From contig CAJJDO010000096.1 of the NCBI GenBank assembly GCA_905183005.1, positions 241,580 through 305,579 of the forward strand: a DNA stretch of 64,000 bases. The letters run 5' to 3'. Origin of the DNA: Paramecium pentaurelia. Lineage: Eukaryota; Ciliophora; Oligohymenophorea; Peniculida; Parameciidae. Every line of letters begins with the position of its first letter. The stretch's first letter is position 1. The translations under genes were made by a program, and so were the position numbers. Positions 26,279 through 37,078 of this stretch are shown piece by piece. The notes under the pieces were generated by a model. That model worked only from the letters and a program-made list of their open reading frames with translations, had not been told where the DNA came from and made no database searches.

Positions 26279-27119
26279 ACTTTAATAAATTTCAAAATTA
26301 GAATTAATATCAATTTACATAAAAATATTCAATAATCAATTATTCATTTATTGTAATAAACTCACCAGACTACTCAATCTAAATCTCATATTCTCACTAA
26401 CAACAAAATGTACAACTTTATTGATATCTCTTTATAAAACCATTTATAATAATTATTCTCTATTATTTTAATTCATACATTTTAATCTTTCTCCAAAAAA
26501 TATGACAATCACATCATGTATTAGCTTATTCAAATTTTAAATAGAAAAAAATTAACACATTCAACTCTACCTAATGAACATGATAATATATTAATTCTTC
26601 TTTTAATAAAATTTCTAATATCTCATTCAAACTTATAGCAAAATCCTTAAATGAATTCTAAGAAGACTTAACACTATATTCTCATTTAGAATTTTCAATT
26701 ATTCAAAAATTGATCATCTTTATGAACTTTACAAAGACAAGTAACACTCTTTTGTTATATCAATTAATAGTTAAAGTTTATTCAAATATGTATAGGCTAA
26801 TAAATTATTAAAAATGATAAGATGAGTTAGTACTCATTACTTCAAATCTCTAAATCATTTATAAATTAAATAATCCTCAGAATGATATATACCAACTCAA
26901 ATTTAACATCAATAAATATATCAAAAAGAATTTGTTATTGATAATATTTAAAAAAAGCAAGTTAACATTCTTCTACTTCATCAAGAAAGTAAATCTTATA
27001 AGAAGCCCCTTTTGCTAAAGAAATGAGAAATAGGTAAATTTTAAACAATTTATATGTTAATATCTACTTTATTTTCTATTCTTATTTTAATGATAATTAT
27101 ATTTAACATTATATATAAT
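26279..27119. other. Unresolved region downstream of QCR6
   Basis: About 840 nt, mostly inside the duplicated segment. Minus-strand patches look coding in the ciliate code, for example an open stretch at 26514-26681 (reading ...SLNEILEILLKEELIYY) and another near 26900-27020 (SYKIYFLDEVEECQLAFF), but I could not join them with plausible introns or find a start. It may be a small gene with unusual introns or a decayed one. Confidence 0.3.
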
Positions 27120-27468
27120 TCATGCAAATATTGAACCATGTTCATTTCCTCTTAAAGCATGCTGGATTTTTGGTTAAACGCAAGCTTCAACACAAGTCAC
27201 CAAGTCTCTATAAGGATACATCTTACTATAAATAAAAATAATACACAATTCTTTTCAGGATCAGCATTTTTCAGGGAAAGGAAGGCTTTTACACATCTGT
27301 CGTACTTATCATCATACCATTTGCATTATGGTCTACACATTTAAATAACCATGTCTTTTGGATCCTTACCATTTGCAATCATATTATGTATTTCTGTCTT
27401 ATAATTTTCACTATTCATTAAATTTATTTTTAATATCTAAATATATGTACAACTCTTTAATTAATTTA
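26311..27468. repeat. Copy A of 1,158-bp exact duplication next to a single N
   Basis: Bases 26311-27468 recur at 27470-28627 with offset 1159 and no difference seen in the stretches compared. A single N at 27469 separates them, and the second copy then runs on into unique sequence. This is the signature of two contig ends covering the same DNA that were not merged. Confidence 0.9.
27120..27418 (-). CDS. Mitochondrial complex III hinge protein (QCR6/UQCRH-like), copy A
   Basis: Small acidic hinge subunit of ubiquinol-cytochrome c reductase, located in the intermembrane space beside cytochrome c1. 91 residues after a 23-nt intron (27222-27244). Key pattern: CRPQC then KWYDDKYDR then C, and C-x9-C-x3-C ending in CVEACVQPKIQHAL. 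This matches the plant/protist QCR6 layout (CxxxC-x9-C ... C-x9-CVDKCVAPKLF). The paired Cys form the disulphides of a CHCH-like hairpin. ATG 27416-27418 is chosen; a second in-frame ATG lies 12 codons later. Identical to the gene at 28279-28577, which is probably the same locus assembled twice. Confidence 0.78.
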
Positions 27469-27469
27469 N
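27469..27469. other. Assembly gap (single N)
   Basis: Ambiguous base joining the two identical 1,158-bp segments; a placeholder between unmerged contigs. Confidence 0.95.
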
Positions 27470-28627
27470 CAATTTACATAAAAATATTCAATAATCAATT
27501 ATTCATTTATTGTAATAAACTCACCAGACTACTCAATCTAAATCTCATATTCTCACTAACAACAAAATGTACAACTTTATTGATATCTCTTTATAAAACC
27601 ATTTATAATAATTATTCTCTATTATTTTAATTCATACATTTTAATCTTTCTCCAAAAAATATGACAATCACATCATGTATTAGCTTATTCAAATTTTAAA
27701 TAGAAAAAAATTAACACATTCAACTCTACCTAATGAACATGATAATATATTAATTCTTCTTTTAATAAAATTTCTAATATCTCATTCAAACTTATAGCAA
27801 AATCCTTAAATGAATTCTAAGAAGACTTAACACTATATTCTCATTTAGAATTTTCAATTATTCAAAAATTGATCATCTTTATGAACTTTACAAAGACAAG
27901 TAACACTCTTTTGTTATATCAATTAATAGTTAAAGTTTATTCAAATATGTATAGGCTAATAAATTATTAAAAATGATAAGATGAGTTAGTACTCATTACT
28001 TCAAATCTCTAAATCATTTATAAATTAAATAATCCTCAGAATGATATATACCAACTCAAATTTAACATCAATAAATATATCAAAAAGAATTTGTTATTGA
28101 TAATATTTAAAAAAAGCAAGTTAACATTCTTCTACTTCATCAAGAAAGTAAATCTTATAAGAAGCCCCTTTTGCTAAAGAAATGAGAAATAGGTAAATTT
28201 TAAACAATTTATATGTTAATATCTACTTTATTTTCTATTCTTATTTTAATGATAATTATATTTAACATTATATATAATTCATGCAAATATTGAACCATGT
28301 TCATTTCCTCTTAAAGCATGCTGGATTTTTGGTTAAACGCAAGCTTCAACACAAGTCACCAAGTCTCTATAAGGATACATCTTACTATAAATAAAAATAA
28401 TACACAATTCTTTTCAGGATCAGCATTTTTCAGGGAAAGGAAGGCTTTTACACATCTGTCGTACTTATCATCATACCATTTGCATTATGGTCTACACATT
28501 TAAATAACCATGTCTTTTGGATCCTTACCATTTGCAATCATATTATGTATTTCTGTCTTATAATTTTCACTATTCATTAAATTTATTTTTAATATCTAAA
28601 TATATGTACAACTCTTTAATTAATTTA
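27470..28627. repeat. Copy B of 1,158-bp exact duplication
   Basis: Second copy of 26311-27468. It contains the same unresolved region and the same QCR6 gene, then continues into unique sequence at 28628. Interpreted as an assembly artefact rather than a true tandem duplication. Confidence 0.9.
28279..28577 (-). CDS. Mitochondrial complex III hinge protein (QCR6/UQCRH-like), copy B
   Basis: Same reading as the gene at 27120-27418, shifted by 1159 bases, with its intron at 28381-28403. Because the surrounding 1,158 bp are also identical and a single N separates the copies, this is most likely the same gene represented twice. The paired Cys motifs and the CVQPKIQHAL end are unchanged. This copy joins directly to unique upstream sequence, so its 5' flank is the more trustworthy one. 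Confidence 0.75.
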
Positions 28628-28982
28628 TTATATAAACTCTCTTTAAAATATGCTATAATAATAACTCTTATTTGACATTAACTATCACTCTTTTTAATCC
28701 TTTTAAAACAGTATTTCATAGGATTTATTAAAAATAGGAATTTTAGTATTTATATTAACTGAGTCATCATATTGAATTATTACATCTAAATATATTTTTT
28801 TTCTATTTTGAGTTCCATAATTCTATTATAAACAATAGTATTATTAGCAAAAACTTATGATAATAAAATAACTTTTAAGATCTAAATTAAATTAAAATTA
28901 AGAATTTAATGCTTAATTTTAATCATTCTTGAAAATTATCAAAGTTTGGATAATAGAATATTTTATGAAAATAAATTATTAT
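28578..28982. other. Intergenic region upstream of QCR6 and downstream of the RING gene
   Basis: About 400 nt, AT-rich. It holds the QCR6 promoter side and the 3' flank of the RING-H2 gene. No coding pattern, RNA or repeat seen. Confidence 0.45.
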
Positions 28983-29836
28983 TCAATGAATTTAGTTTAA
29001 GATCTACTCTCTGCAAACTGGACATTCATTTTTTTTTTTAAGCCAATCTTTAATACAATCTGAGTGAAAATAATGTTAACATTTAAGTATTAATTTATTG
29101 TCGTTTATTTCATTCATGCATATACTGCAGTCTAGAACTCCTTCCAATTTTGAAAACTTATCCTCTATATACATTACACACTCTTCAAAGTGATCATTAA
29201 TAAAGGCTCTAACTATATTATCACCACAATATGGACACTAAATTTCATCATAATTTGTTTCTCTATAAATACATTGTTCTTCATGAGCATTCAAAATTTT
29301 CTGATTCATTTTCTTCTTACAATACTAACAATTTTTGGCTTCGAAAAAATTATCAAGGATTTATTATAATTCTTCATCATGTTCCTATTCATTATCATTT
29401 AAATGTAACATTTATTGGAAATTATTTTGTTTATTTGATTTACTTTTCTTATTGAATTTTTATTGCTACTAATTTTTCAAAAATTGAAAATTTATAGTTT
29501 CTTCTACATCATCCTCTTATTGTTCGAATTATAGGAATCGATTTTATTTTTATTATTATTGATATTATAATTGTTATTATGGTTTTTGTTTGTTAATTTT
29601 AATATTATAATCCTCATTACAACCATGCATATTTTTTAAAATTTCGTATGAATCTTGTAATTTGTGATTTTAACTAAAAATAATAAATAAACTTACTTTT
29701 CTTAAAAGCTAAAATTTTCATAAACAAAAATTGAACTATTTTTTTCTGAAAGAGGAGAATTACTAGATTTACTAGATTTAAAAGAGTTGTGAAACTCATC
29801 TTTATTTTCTTCTATGGAACTCAAACTATTTAACAT
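28983..29836 (-). CDS. RING-H2 zinc finger protein (putative E3 ubiquitin ligase)
   Basis: The C-terminus is a complete RING-H2: CSICMNEINDNKLILKCQHYFHSDCIKDWL...CPVC, which binds two Zn2+ and recruits E2 enzymes. Before it are two further Cys/His fingers, CQYCKKKMNQKILNAHEEQC and CPYCGDNIVRAFINDHFEEC, of C2HC/TRAF-like spacing. The N-terminus is Ser/Asn/Gln-rich (MLNSLSSIEENKDEF) and disordered. An intron or pair of introns near 29645-29690 is needed to join N-terminal and finger parts; its exact ends are unsure. Stop TGA 28983-28985 follows REQILNQIH. Role in ubiquitination is inferred from the RING. Confidence 0.82.
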
Positions 29837-29956
29837 ATAAAATTAAAAAGAATATAATTATTATTTTCTATAAATTCTTTATAAAAAAAGAATTATATTA
29901 TATTATTCTATCATTTGATTGAATTTATTTATAATTTTTTAAAATATAGTAATAAT

Positions 29957-30873
29957 TCAAGAATGAATAAATTCATCATTTAGTAACTCATCTATTGTAG
30001 CTCTCTCATCACACTTTTTTTTCAAACATTTTGATATAAAATTTTTAAGTTTATGATCAAAATGTCTAGGGTATTACACTTCCTCTGAAATTATTCGTCT
30101 CATTTATAGTTTTTAATCTCTGTCTTTAATTGGAGGTTCAAGATTACTTAATTCATATGCCAATATTCCAACAGACCATATATCTATCCGATTATCATAA
30201 ACTATATTAAATAATATAATTTACAATTTTAATTAATGACTTCAGGTGCCATATAATCTAAGGTTCCACAAAAAGATTTACTTTGTTTTTTTATATACTA
30301 GGCAATTCCAAAATCTCCTAATTTTACATGATTATTATGTAAATAGATATTTTCTGGCTTAATATCTCTATGCATAATGCCTTGATTATGAAGATACTTT
30401 AAAGCGAGCAAAACTTCCTTAATAATTTATTTTATTTGCGTTTAATCAAATTTTTAATTAAAAAGTGAACCTTAATTGCAATATTCTAAAAGCAAGTAAA
30501 CATTCTTCTCATCAGAAAAATCTTTAAATAATTTAACAATATTAGGATGATTAAGTTACTTCATTATTTGAATCTCTCTTTATAAATGCTATTAAGTTTA
30601 AGTCTTAATAGTGCAACTTTTATTTATTATCTTTAATGCAAATTTTTCTCCATTTAACCTATATATATTTTTAATTTATTACATTGCTAACATAACTTTG
30701 CTAAATTTCCCATAACCAATCTATTGAAGAATTTTCAGTTAATTGAAAGAATTTTCTTTACTTTTTTCAAATAATCTTTCAGAATGTGGATTATTGTATT
30801 CAGATTGTGTAGTTCTATATCTTGGAGTTACATAGAGTTAAGGTGGAGCTCTTTTTTAGGCTGAATTGAACAT
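29957..30873 (-). CDS. Ser/Thr protein kinase, Aurora-like
   Basis: Compact kinase of about 297 residues. Gly loop IGYGKFSKVMLA, catalytic Lys in FALKII, HRDIKPENIYL, GDFGIAQ, activation segment CGTLDYMAPEV, IDIWSVGILAYEL, and a C-lobe ending FISKCLKKKCDERATIDELL. The CGTLDY...PE sequence and short N-terminal tail resemble Aurora/PLK-related kinases. One 23-nt intron, 30202-30224, interrupts the segment after APE. ATG 30871-30873 gives MFNSAQKRAPP. All catalytic residues are present, so it should be active. Assignment to Aurora rather than another mitotic-type family is tentative. Confidence 0.85.
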
Positions 30874-31054
30874 AATAATTATTAATAATATTAATGTTAG
30901 TTATTTTACTGTTATTTTATATTTATTTTTAGAATTTTATTTATCAGATGAGAATCACTTAAGTAATTAAAAAATGATAGTAATTTATATGAAATGAAAT
31001 ATTAAGTTTATAAGTAAATGAATAAAATCAGTATATAATAATTTATATTAATAA

Positions 31055-31471
31055 ATGTTTAAGTTAATTTTTATATTATGCATTATTCTCAGCTTTTAGA
31101 AAAGAATATATTACAACAGATATGAAGAGGATCCTATAAATTCTTACGAAAAATGTTAACGAATGTTTTGCTAAGATTATGCTGACTCATGCTTTTCTGA
31201 CCAGCTTTGTATGTATACTTAACATAATTGTTTCTCAAAATATTACTCAAAAGATTCCTAAAATTATAAAAATGATGTACTTAAATATAAATAATAAACT
31301 CATTTTAGTACTATGAATGCATAAAATCAAATATCAAAGCCAAAGTGTATATAAATTGCATGGAAATTTATTGCTAACAAGACCTTTTATTCATTTATTC
31401 TAGGATAAATAAGAAAAATTGAAATAAGATTTAATATTATAAGCTTAATTTCTAATTTTAATTATTTTTGA
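31055..31471 (+). CDS. Secreted Cys-containing hypothetical protein
   Basis: Signal peptide MFKLIFILCIILSFQ, then a region with six closely spaced Cys (KCQRMFCQDYADSCFSDQ, then LCMYTQHNC), which suggests a small disulphide-bonded secreted or surface protein. The frame is open without introns to TGA 31469-31471, giving 138 residues, although the hydrophobic C-terminal part may hide a small intron. Family not recognised. The beginning of the second duplicated segment lies 139 nt downstream. Confidence 0.5.
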
Positions 31472-31789
31472 TGCATTATTTGAAGAAATTCTCTAAACTG
31501 ATTATCTTTTATATTTTTTCTATTGATAAAATATATCATTAAATATTCTGAAATGTATAATTTGAATTCTAAAATATTATATTTCATTTTTCGTCTCTAA
31601 ATGTTTTACAATCTTAATAATTGATTGATTACTTATGCGATGAAAATAGAGCACTTATGTTGAAAGAAGAAATTTATCAAAATATATAATACAAAATCAA
31701 TTCAATTAATTAAACTATTAGAACAGGATGTTATGTAAAGCTGACTATTTATAACAGTATATAAGTATAATTTATAAATTATATTTAAA
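31472..31789. other. Intergenic region
   Basis: About 320 nt of AT-rich DNA before the Gly-Glu repeat gene. From 31610 it belongs to the duplicated segment. No coding pattern seen. Confidence 0.45.
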
Positions 31790-32389
31790 ATGAATAAAAT
31801 TTTATTAATTGCTCTTCTTTTATTATGTATCTCTGGAAGGAGATTCCATAAACAAGATGAAGAAAATGTACTAGGATAAAATAGTGAAGAAGAATAATCA
31901 TAGTCCTAAAATGGAGAAGATTAATAAAGTGAAGAAGAAAACAGTTAGCCAGCTGATGACTGGCCTACAGGTGAGGATGATGGTGAGCATTAATGGACAA
32001 GTGAGGAGGAGGAAAATGGTGGAGAAGGTGAAGACTAAGGAGAAGGTGAAGGTGAAGGTGAAGGTGAAGGTGAAGGTGAAGGTGAAGGTGAAGGTGAAGA
32101 CTAAGGAGAAGGTGAAGACTAAGGAGAAGGTGAAGACTAAGGAGAAGGTGAAAGTGAAGGAGAAGGTGAAGGTGAAGGTGAAGGTGAAGATTAAGGAGAA
32201 GGTGAAGATTAAGGAGAAGGTGAAGACCAAGGAGAAGGAGAAGACCAAGGTGAAGATTAAGGTGAAGGAGATAATGGAGATAATAGTGAAAATGGAGACA
32301 ATGGAGACAATGGTGACAATGGAAATGAAAATAGAAAGTAGAGAGGAGTCCATAAAAAATAATATTAAAACTTTAGAGGAAGACCTTGA
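31790..32389 (+). CDS. Secreted acidic Gly-Glu repeat protein, copy A
   Basis: 199 residues in one exon. Signal peptide MNKILLIALLLLCISG, then a very acidic, Gln/Glu/Asn-rich segment and a (Gly-Glu)n tract with GEDQ interruptions (about 32014-32270), then repeated GDN/GEN and a short basic tail ending at TGA 32387-32389. The purine-rich (GAAGGT)n strand bias makes opposite-strand and off-frame reading frames look open; they are shadows. Function unknown. Such proteins may bind Ca2+ or form a hydrated matrix (inference). Identical to the copy at 32857-33456. Confidence 0.68.
32014..32270 (+). repeat. (GAAGGT)n hexanucleotide-type repeat
   Basis: Tandem GAAGGT / GAAGAC units on the plus strand encoding Gly-Glu and Glu-Asp-Gln within the secreted acidic protein. 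Recurs identically at 33081-33337 in the duplicated segment. Confidence 0.85.
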
Positions 32390-32856
32390 ATCAATAACAT
32401 TTGATCATAAGATTTTCTAACAGTAAATGTTTAAAATCAAAATTTATTTTTTTAATTAAATTCTTATTCCTAAATATTGCAAATGATGATGAGATCCTAT
32501 ATTCTTTATAATTTGATCAACATACTAAACCCTTAATCTATTTATTTTTATTTAAAAGTCTATGATACAAAATTGTATGTTAACATTAGCAGAAATATGC
32601 ATATTTTAATTTTTAGTGACAAAATACCTTTTAAAAATACGACATCTACACATTAATTAATAAATTTGATGTTTGNAATCTTAATAATTGATTGATTACT
32701 TATGCGATGAAAATAGAGCACTTATGTTGAAAGAAGAAATTTATCAAAATATATAATACAAAATCAATTCAATTAATTAAACTATTAGAACAGGATGTTA
32801 TGTAAAGCTGACTATTTATAACAGTATATAAGTATAATTTATAAATTATATTTAAA
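32390..32856. other. Spacer containing the second assembly join
   Basis: 3' flank of the Gly-Glu repeat gene, the N at 32676, then 5' flank of its second copy. No gene. In the real chromosome this junction probably does not exist. Confidence 0.6.
32676..32676. other. Assembly gap (single N)
   Basis: Ambiguous base joining two identical 1,066-bp segments. Confidence 0.95.
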
Positions 32857-33742
32857 ATGAATAAAATTTTATTAATTGCTCTTCTTTTATTATGTATCTC
32901 TGGAAGGAGATTCCATAAACAAGATGAAGAAAATGTACTAGGATAAAATAGTGAAGAAGAATAATCATAGTCCTAAAATGGAGAAGATTAATAAAGTGAA
33001 GAAGAAAACAGTTAGCCAGCTGATGACTGGCCTACAGGTGAGGATGATGGTGAGCATTAATGGACAAGTGAGGAGGAGGAAAATGGTGGAGAAGGTGAAG
33101 ACTAAGGAGAAGGTGAAGGTGAAGGTGAAGGTGAAGGTGAAGGTGAAGGTGAAGGTGAAGGTGAAGACTAAGGAGAAGGTGAAGACTAAGGAGAAGGTGA
33201 AGACTAAGGAGAAGGTGAAAGTGAAGGAGAAGGTGAAGGTGAAGGTGAAGGTGAAGATTAAGGAGAAGGTGAAGATTAAGGAGAAGGTGAAGACCAAGGA
33301 GAAGGAGAAGACCAAGGTGAAGATTAAGGTGAAGGAGATAATGGAGATAATAGTGAAAATGGAGACAATGGAGACAATGGTGACAATGGAAATGAAAATA
33401 GAAAGTAGAGAGGAGTCCATAAAAAATAATATTAAAACTTTAGAGGAAGACCTTGAATCAATAACATTTGATCATAAGATTTTCTAACAGTAAATGTTTA
33501 AAATCAAAATTTATTTTTTTAATTAAATTCTTATTCCTAAATATTGCAAATGATGATGAGATCCTATATTCTTTATAATTTGATCAACATACTAAACCCT
33601 TAATCTATTTATTTTTATTTAAAAGTCTATGATACAAAATTGTATGTTAACATTAGCAGAAATATGCATATTTTAATTTTTAGTGACAAAATACCTTTTA
33701 AAAATACGACATCTACACATTAATTAATAAATTTGATGTTTG
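32677..33742. repeat. Copy B of 1,066-bp exact duplication
   Basis: Second copy of 31610-32675. After 33742 the sequence is unique and leads to the tubulin-like gene. Confidence 0.9.
32857..33456 (+). CDS. Secreted acidic Gly-Glu repeat protein, copy B
   Basis: Same 199-residue reading as the gene at 31790-32389, offset by 1067 bases: signal peptide MNKILLIALLLLCISG, Gly-Glu repeat, stop TGA. Probably the same gene assembled twice; a true recent tandem duplication is the less likely alternative, since flanking noncoding DNA is also identical. Confidence 0.65.
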
Positions 33743-33880
33743 ATTTAAGGCATTTATTTATTTATTTATTATAAATTATAAGTTATTAATTTATTCATTA
33801 ATTTAAATAATGGTATTAAAAAATAATTGATCATTTAAATTTTTTTTAAGTCAAGCAATAATTAAAATTGTTTTAAATTG
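33457..33880. other. Intergenic region upstream of tubulin-like gene
   Basis: About 420 nt, extremely AT-rich, with (TTTA)n runs near 33750-33770. Presumed 3' UTR and promoter; nothing else seen. Confidence 0.45.
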
Positions 33881-35203
33881 ATGAGGGAAATTTTGGTATT
33901 ATAATTAGGTGGTTTTGGTAATAAAATGGGAGTGAAATTTTGGGAGGAGATGTTTAAAGATAGCAAATTTGAAATTGATAATAATTTACATGAATAAAGT
34001 AACATTCTTTAACTTAATACTTCTAATGTTGTTTATTATAATTTATAACAGAAGATACCACTTCCTAGAAGTATTTAGGTTGATTTAGGATAGGATTTAC
34101 CATTTACAAATATAGAATTAAATCCATGTAATCAGTTCTCATTTAATTACTCTTCTGGCAATAATTTTGGATATGTTAAAAATAACTGCTGCAATGAAAT
34201 TGTTGACATAATTATGGATAGTATTAGATAAGAAATCGAATAATGTGATTCATTTCAAGGATTCTAAATTTTTGCATCTATAATTGGTGGTACTGGATCT
34301 GGTTTATCAGCAGTTTTGTCTCAAACTTTAAAAGATGAATATTATGATACCATAATTTAGTGTAACTTATTAGTTCCTTCTATAAAATAAAATGATGTAA
34401 TTGTAGTATCGCCTTATAATTCTGGCTTAGCCTTAAAACATTTGATGGATTCAGCTGAATAATTAATTTTTTTTGATAATGAAGGAATAAAATAAAATTT
34501 AAGTAGAATAGGAATATAATTTGATTATTAAGATGCAAATCTTCATATTGCTTAAACAATATGTTGTAATTCTTCACCATTTAGAAATCCTGGGGATATT
34601 AATTCATGTTTGAGAAAGCTTTCAACTAATTTGATTCCTTTTCCAGATTACAAATTGTTAACATGCAGTATGACAAATAATCAATAAAGCGATTACTATA
34701 ATGAATATTAAAAAATGGATGAATACTAAATTTTTAAAGAATTAATGTCAACTGATCATAACTCAACTATTACTGATTATTTTTAAGGAAGATATTTGGC
34801 AGCTGCACTTAGTATAAGAGGAGAAATATCAAATAAAGAAATATATAAATATTGTTCGAATTTCAATTATTTTTTAGAAGATAAAGATTATAAAACTCGG
34901 GCTAGGAAAAGGTTCGAGGGAGTAAATATGTTTTTTACAAGTATATGTAAGAGAAAATTTTAAAATTATGAATTTTTTGGTAGTTCTATTATTCATTCAA
35001 ATAGCATAAATTAATAATTGGATAATTTAAGTGAAAAGTTTAAGAAAATGTATTTAAAAAAATCTTATTTACATAAATATATTTAAGAGGGAATTGATGA
35101 TCAAGAATTTGTTGAAGCTTAATCTAGGCTTGATGATATACGATATTAGTATCAAATTAATAAAGACAGAAATTAATGGGAGAATTAAGAGTATTGGGAA
35201 TGA
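33881..35203 (+). CDS. Divergent tubulin-superfamily protein
   Basis: 440 residues in one exon, the usual tubulin length. The N-terminus MREILVLQLGGFGNKMGVKFWEEM aligns with beta-tubulin MREIVHIQAGQCGNQIGxKFWE, but the conserved GQCGNQ becomes GGFGNK. The GTP-binding G-box is reduced to GGTGSG (in IIGGTGSGLSAVL). CLRKLSTNLIPFPDYKLLT matches the conserved RKLAVNxxPFPRLHFF region. The C-terminal third is poorly conserved, Gln/Asp/Tyr-rich, and lacks the acidic Glu tail of alpha/beta tubulins. It is not one of the core tubulins; Paramecium has several minor tubulins (for example eta, theta, iota, kappa) linked to basal bodies, and this is likely one of those or a further divergent member. Confidence 0.82.
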
Positions 35204-35371
35204 AGATTAATATTAGTGTTTGAATTTTATAGGAAAAAAAATTTAAGTATATTAACAATTTTTTATTAATATTCAATTCAAATAACAGGATCTAATTATC
35301 TAATAGATATTCTATCATCTTATTCTGATTATTATAATTTGAATAAACTTGGTAATTTCAATTATCTAAGT

Positions 35372-35719
35372 ATGGTTTATCTTGAATCCCTACTAGAAAA
35401 TTAAGGAATTCTTGAGGTAGGAGGAGGACCTGGTGAATAAAGTTATTAAAATTGTAATTATTACATTTTTACTCTTTTGCTAGGTTCAATTTATATTAAT
35501 GGATTATTTAAATTTAATTTAACTTAATTATCTTTGTTAAATGCAGATACACATTCACAATAATTTAAAATTTTTGATGATTAATGTGATATATTACCTA
35601 ATATATCTAATGATCTTTTAACAATTTTGCTTCTATTAGTTTTGCAAATAGGTTAATTTTCTGTTTTTAATCTCTATAAATAACTATCACTTTCAGCAAG
35701 ATTTAAAGATAGAGATTGA
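35372..35719 (+). CDS. Open frame directly downstream of, and in frame with, the tubulin-like gene
   Basis: After the tubulin-like TGA (35201-35203) the same frame stays open for 171 codons to TGA 35717-35719 and reads like real protein (NFNYLSMVYLESLLENQGIL, then EVGGGPGEQSYQNCNYYIF). The first ATG is 35372, but the 56 codons before it also look coding (SILTIFYQYSIQITGSNYLI). The start is therefore unknown: a separate gene with an undetected first exon, or a C-terminal extension reached by error, readthrough or polymorphism. No family recognised. The 3' end converges with the cyclic-nucleotide-binding gene 42 nt away. Confidence 0.45.
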
Positions 35720-35761
35720 TTTGATTATTTTAATGCTTCTTAATATATGAAATTTGCTTTT

Positions 35762-37037
35762 TCAAATGTTTTTTCTATTTATTTAGTCATTTTTTCTAAG
35801 ACTTTTAATGATTAACCTTAACAACAATATAATTTAAATCTCTTAAAATTAAATAATGATTACATCTTCATCTAAAAAGAGTATTTTGACTTTTTCAGCT
35901 AAACAAACTGCCTTTGTTTCTCTAAATTATTTATTTTATATAATTTCAAGAAATCCAAATATTTATCCTGCAGAATATCTATTTAATACTATCTATTGTT
36001 TATGAGTTAATTAATTTTATTTAATTTTTTGATTTGATTTACTTTTTTATTGTATTTCAACTACTCCTGAAATAATGAAATAGACACCTTTAATTTATTC
36101 TCCTTCTCTATAAATAACTGTATTCATAGAATATTCAATATTTTGTAGATGATATTATATTAATCCTACATCTGCATCTGACCAATCAGAAAAAATATTA
36201 ATTGATTTAAGAAACATGAAATTTTTATTCTAAATTCTTGTATAATACTCAGCTATAACTGTATTTAAATAAATTACATAAAAATTTATTAAAAGCTTCC
36301 CTTGATAATTTAATAAATTAACTATTTTCTGCACAAACTATTGTAGCTTATCTAGGCACAGAATTAGTTAAAGCTATTTCTCCAAAACTTCCTCCTTACT
36401 CTATCTTACCTACTTTCATCATATTTGGATATTTAAATTCAAGCATTTTCTCATCCTCCAAATCTTAATATTGATCTTCATCCTATTTTATATATAAATT
36501 ATACTGATTCTTCTCCTTCATCAAATTCTTTTCCTATTTCATGTTTCTTTTCTTACTTTCTATCATATTTTTTATCTGCTTTCTTTTCCTACTTTTCTAA
36601 TCTCTCATCTCCTAGTCCACTTTTACCAACCAACACCTTAAAATAAATTTTAATTATTACCCATACACTGCCTCTCAAGATTATATAAAAGTTTTTACCA
36701 ATATCACCACATCTAAAAAGTGTTCTACGGGCAGGTAAATTAATATATTGCAACTCTCTGTATAAATTTAGCATCTCATCAAAACTTGTTGTCTTCATCA
36801 TTTCATGAAAGTATTTTATAGTTGAGAGTGCTGAAGCAAGCACATTTAAATCATTTTAATTCCTTGATTTTTCATCTTTAGATAATATAGCAATGATAAT
36901 CTATTTTCATGCAGTATTACTTCAAAATGAAATGGGTTTTCCATATCAATCTCTCCCCTTTGCAACAGTTCTTTAACTTATTGGCTCAATTTCATTTATT
37001 ATTTTAGCTTATCGATATTCGAAATTCGTCTAAACAT
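35762..37037 (-). CDS. Cyclic nucleotide-binding domain protein
   Basis: Contains two cNMP-binding folds. The first has the hallmark FRCGDIGKNFYIILRGSVWV and, after a charged insert (EKQEKKADKKYDRKQEKK), the phosphate-binding cassette GGSFGEIALTNSVPRQATIV. The second is YREGEQIKGVYFIISGVVEI with GQIFGFLEIIQNKQFRETKA, where the cassette is degenerate. The typical upstream helix IIIAILSKDEKSRNQNDLNVL is present. Introns include a 20-nt one (revcomp near 36915-36934), one after SVWV, one after EEGEESV and one after NKFL. No kinase domain or membrane segment is visible, so this is likely a regulatory or scaffold protein that senses cAMP or cGMP. The Glu and Arg of the first cassette are intact. 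Confidence 0.82.
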
Positions 37038-37078
37038 ATGTTTAGTTTATACTATATATTAAATATAAAATAATAAAG

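Larger units (their letters stand above)
31610..32675. repeat. Copy A of 1,066-bp exact duplication next to a single N
   Basis: Bases 31610-32675 recur at 32677-33742 with offset 1067. A single N at 32676 separates them. As at 27469, this is best explained as two unmerged ends of overlapping contigs; here the low-complexity GAAGGT tract may have prevented merging. Confidence 0.9.

Noticed and set aside
27120..28577. Tandem QCR6 gene duplication
   Set aside because: Identical noncoding flanks and the N at the junction favour an unmerged assembly overlap.
31884..33487. Lys-Val repeat proteins on the plus strand and Phe-Thr repeat proteins on the minus strand, in duplicate
   Set aside because: Shadows of the (GAAGGT)n tract; the frame with the signal peptide encodes Gly-Glu.
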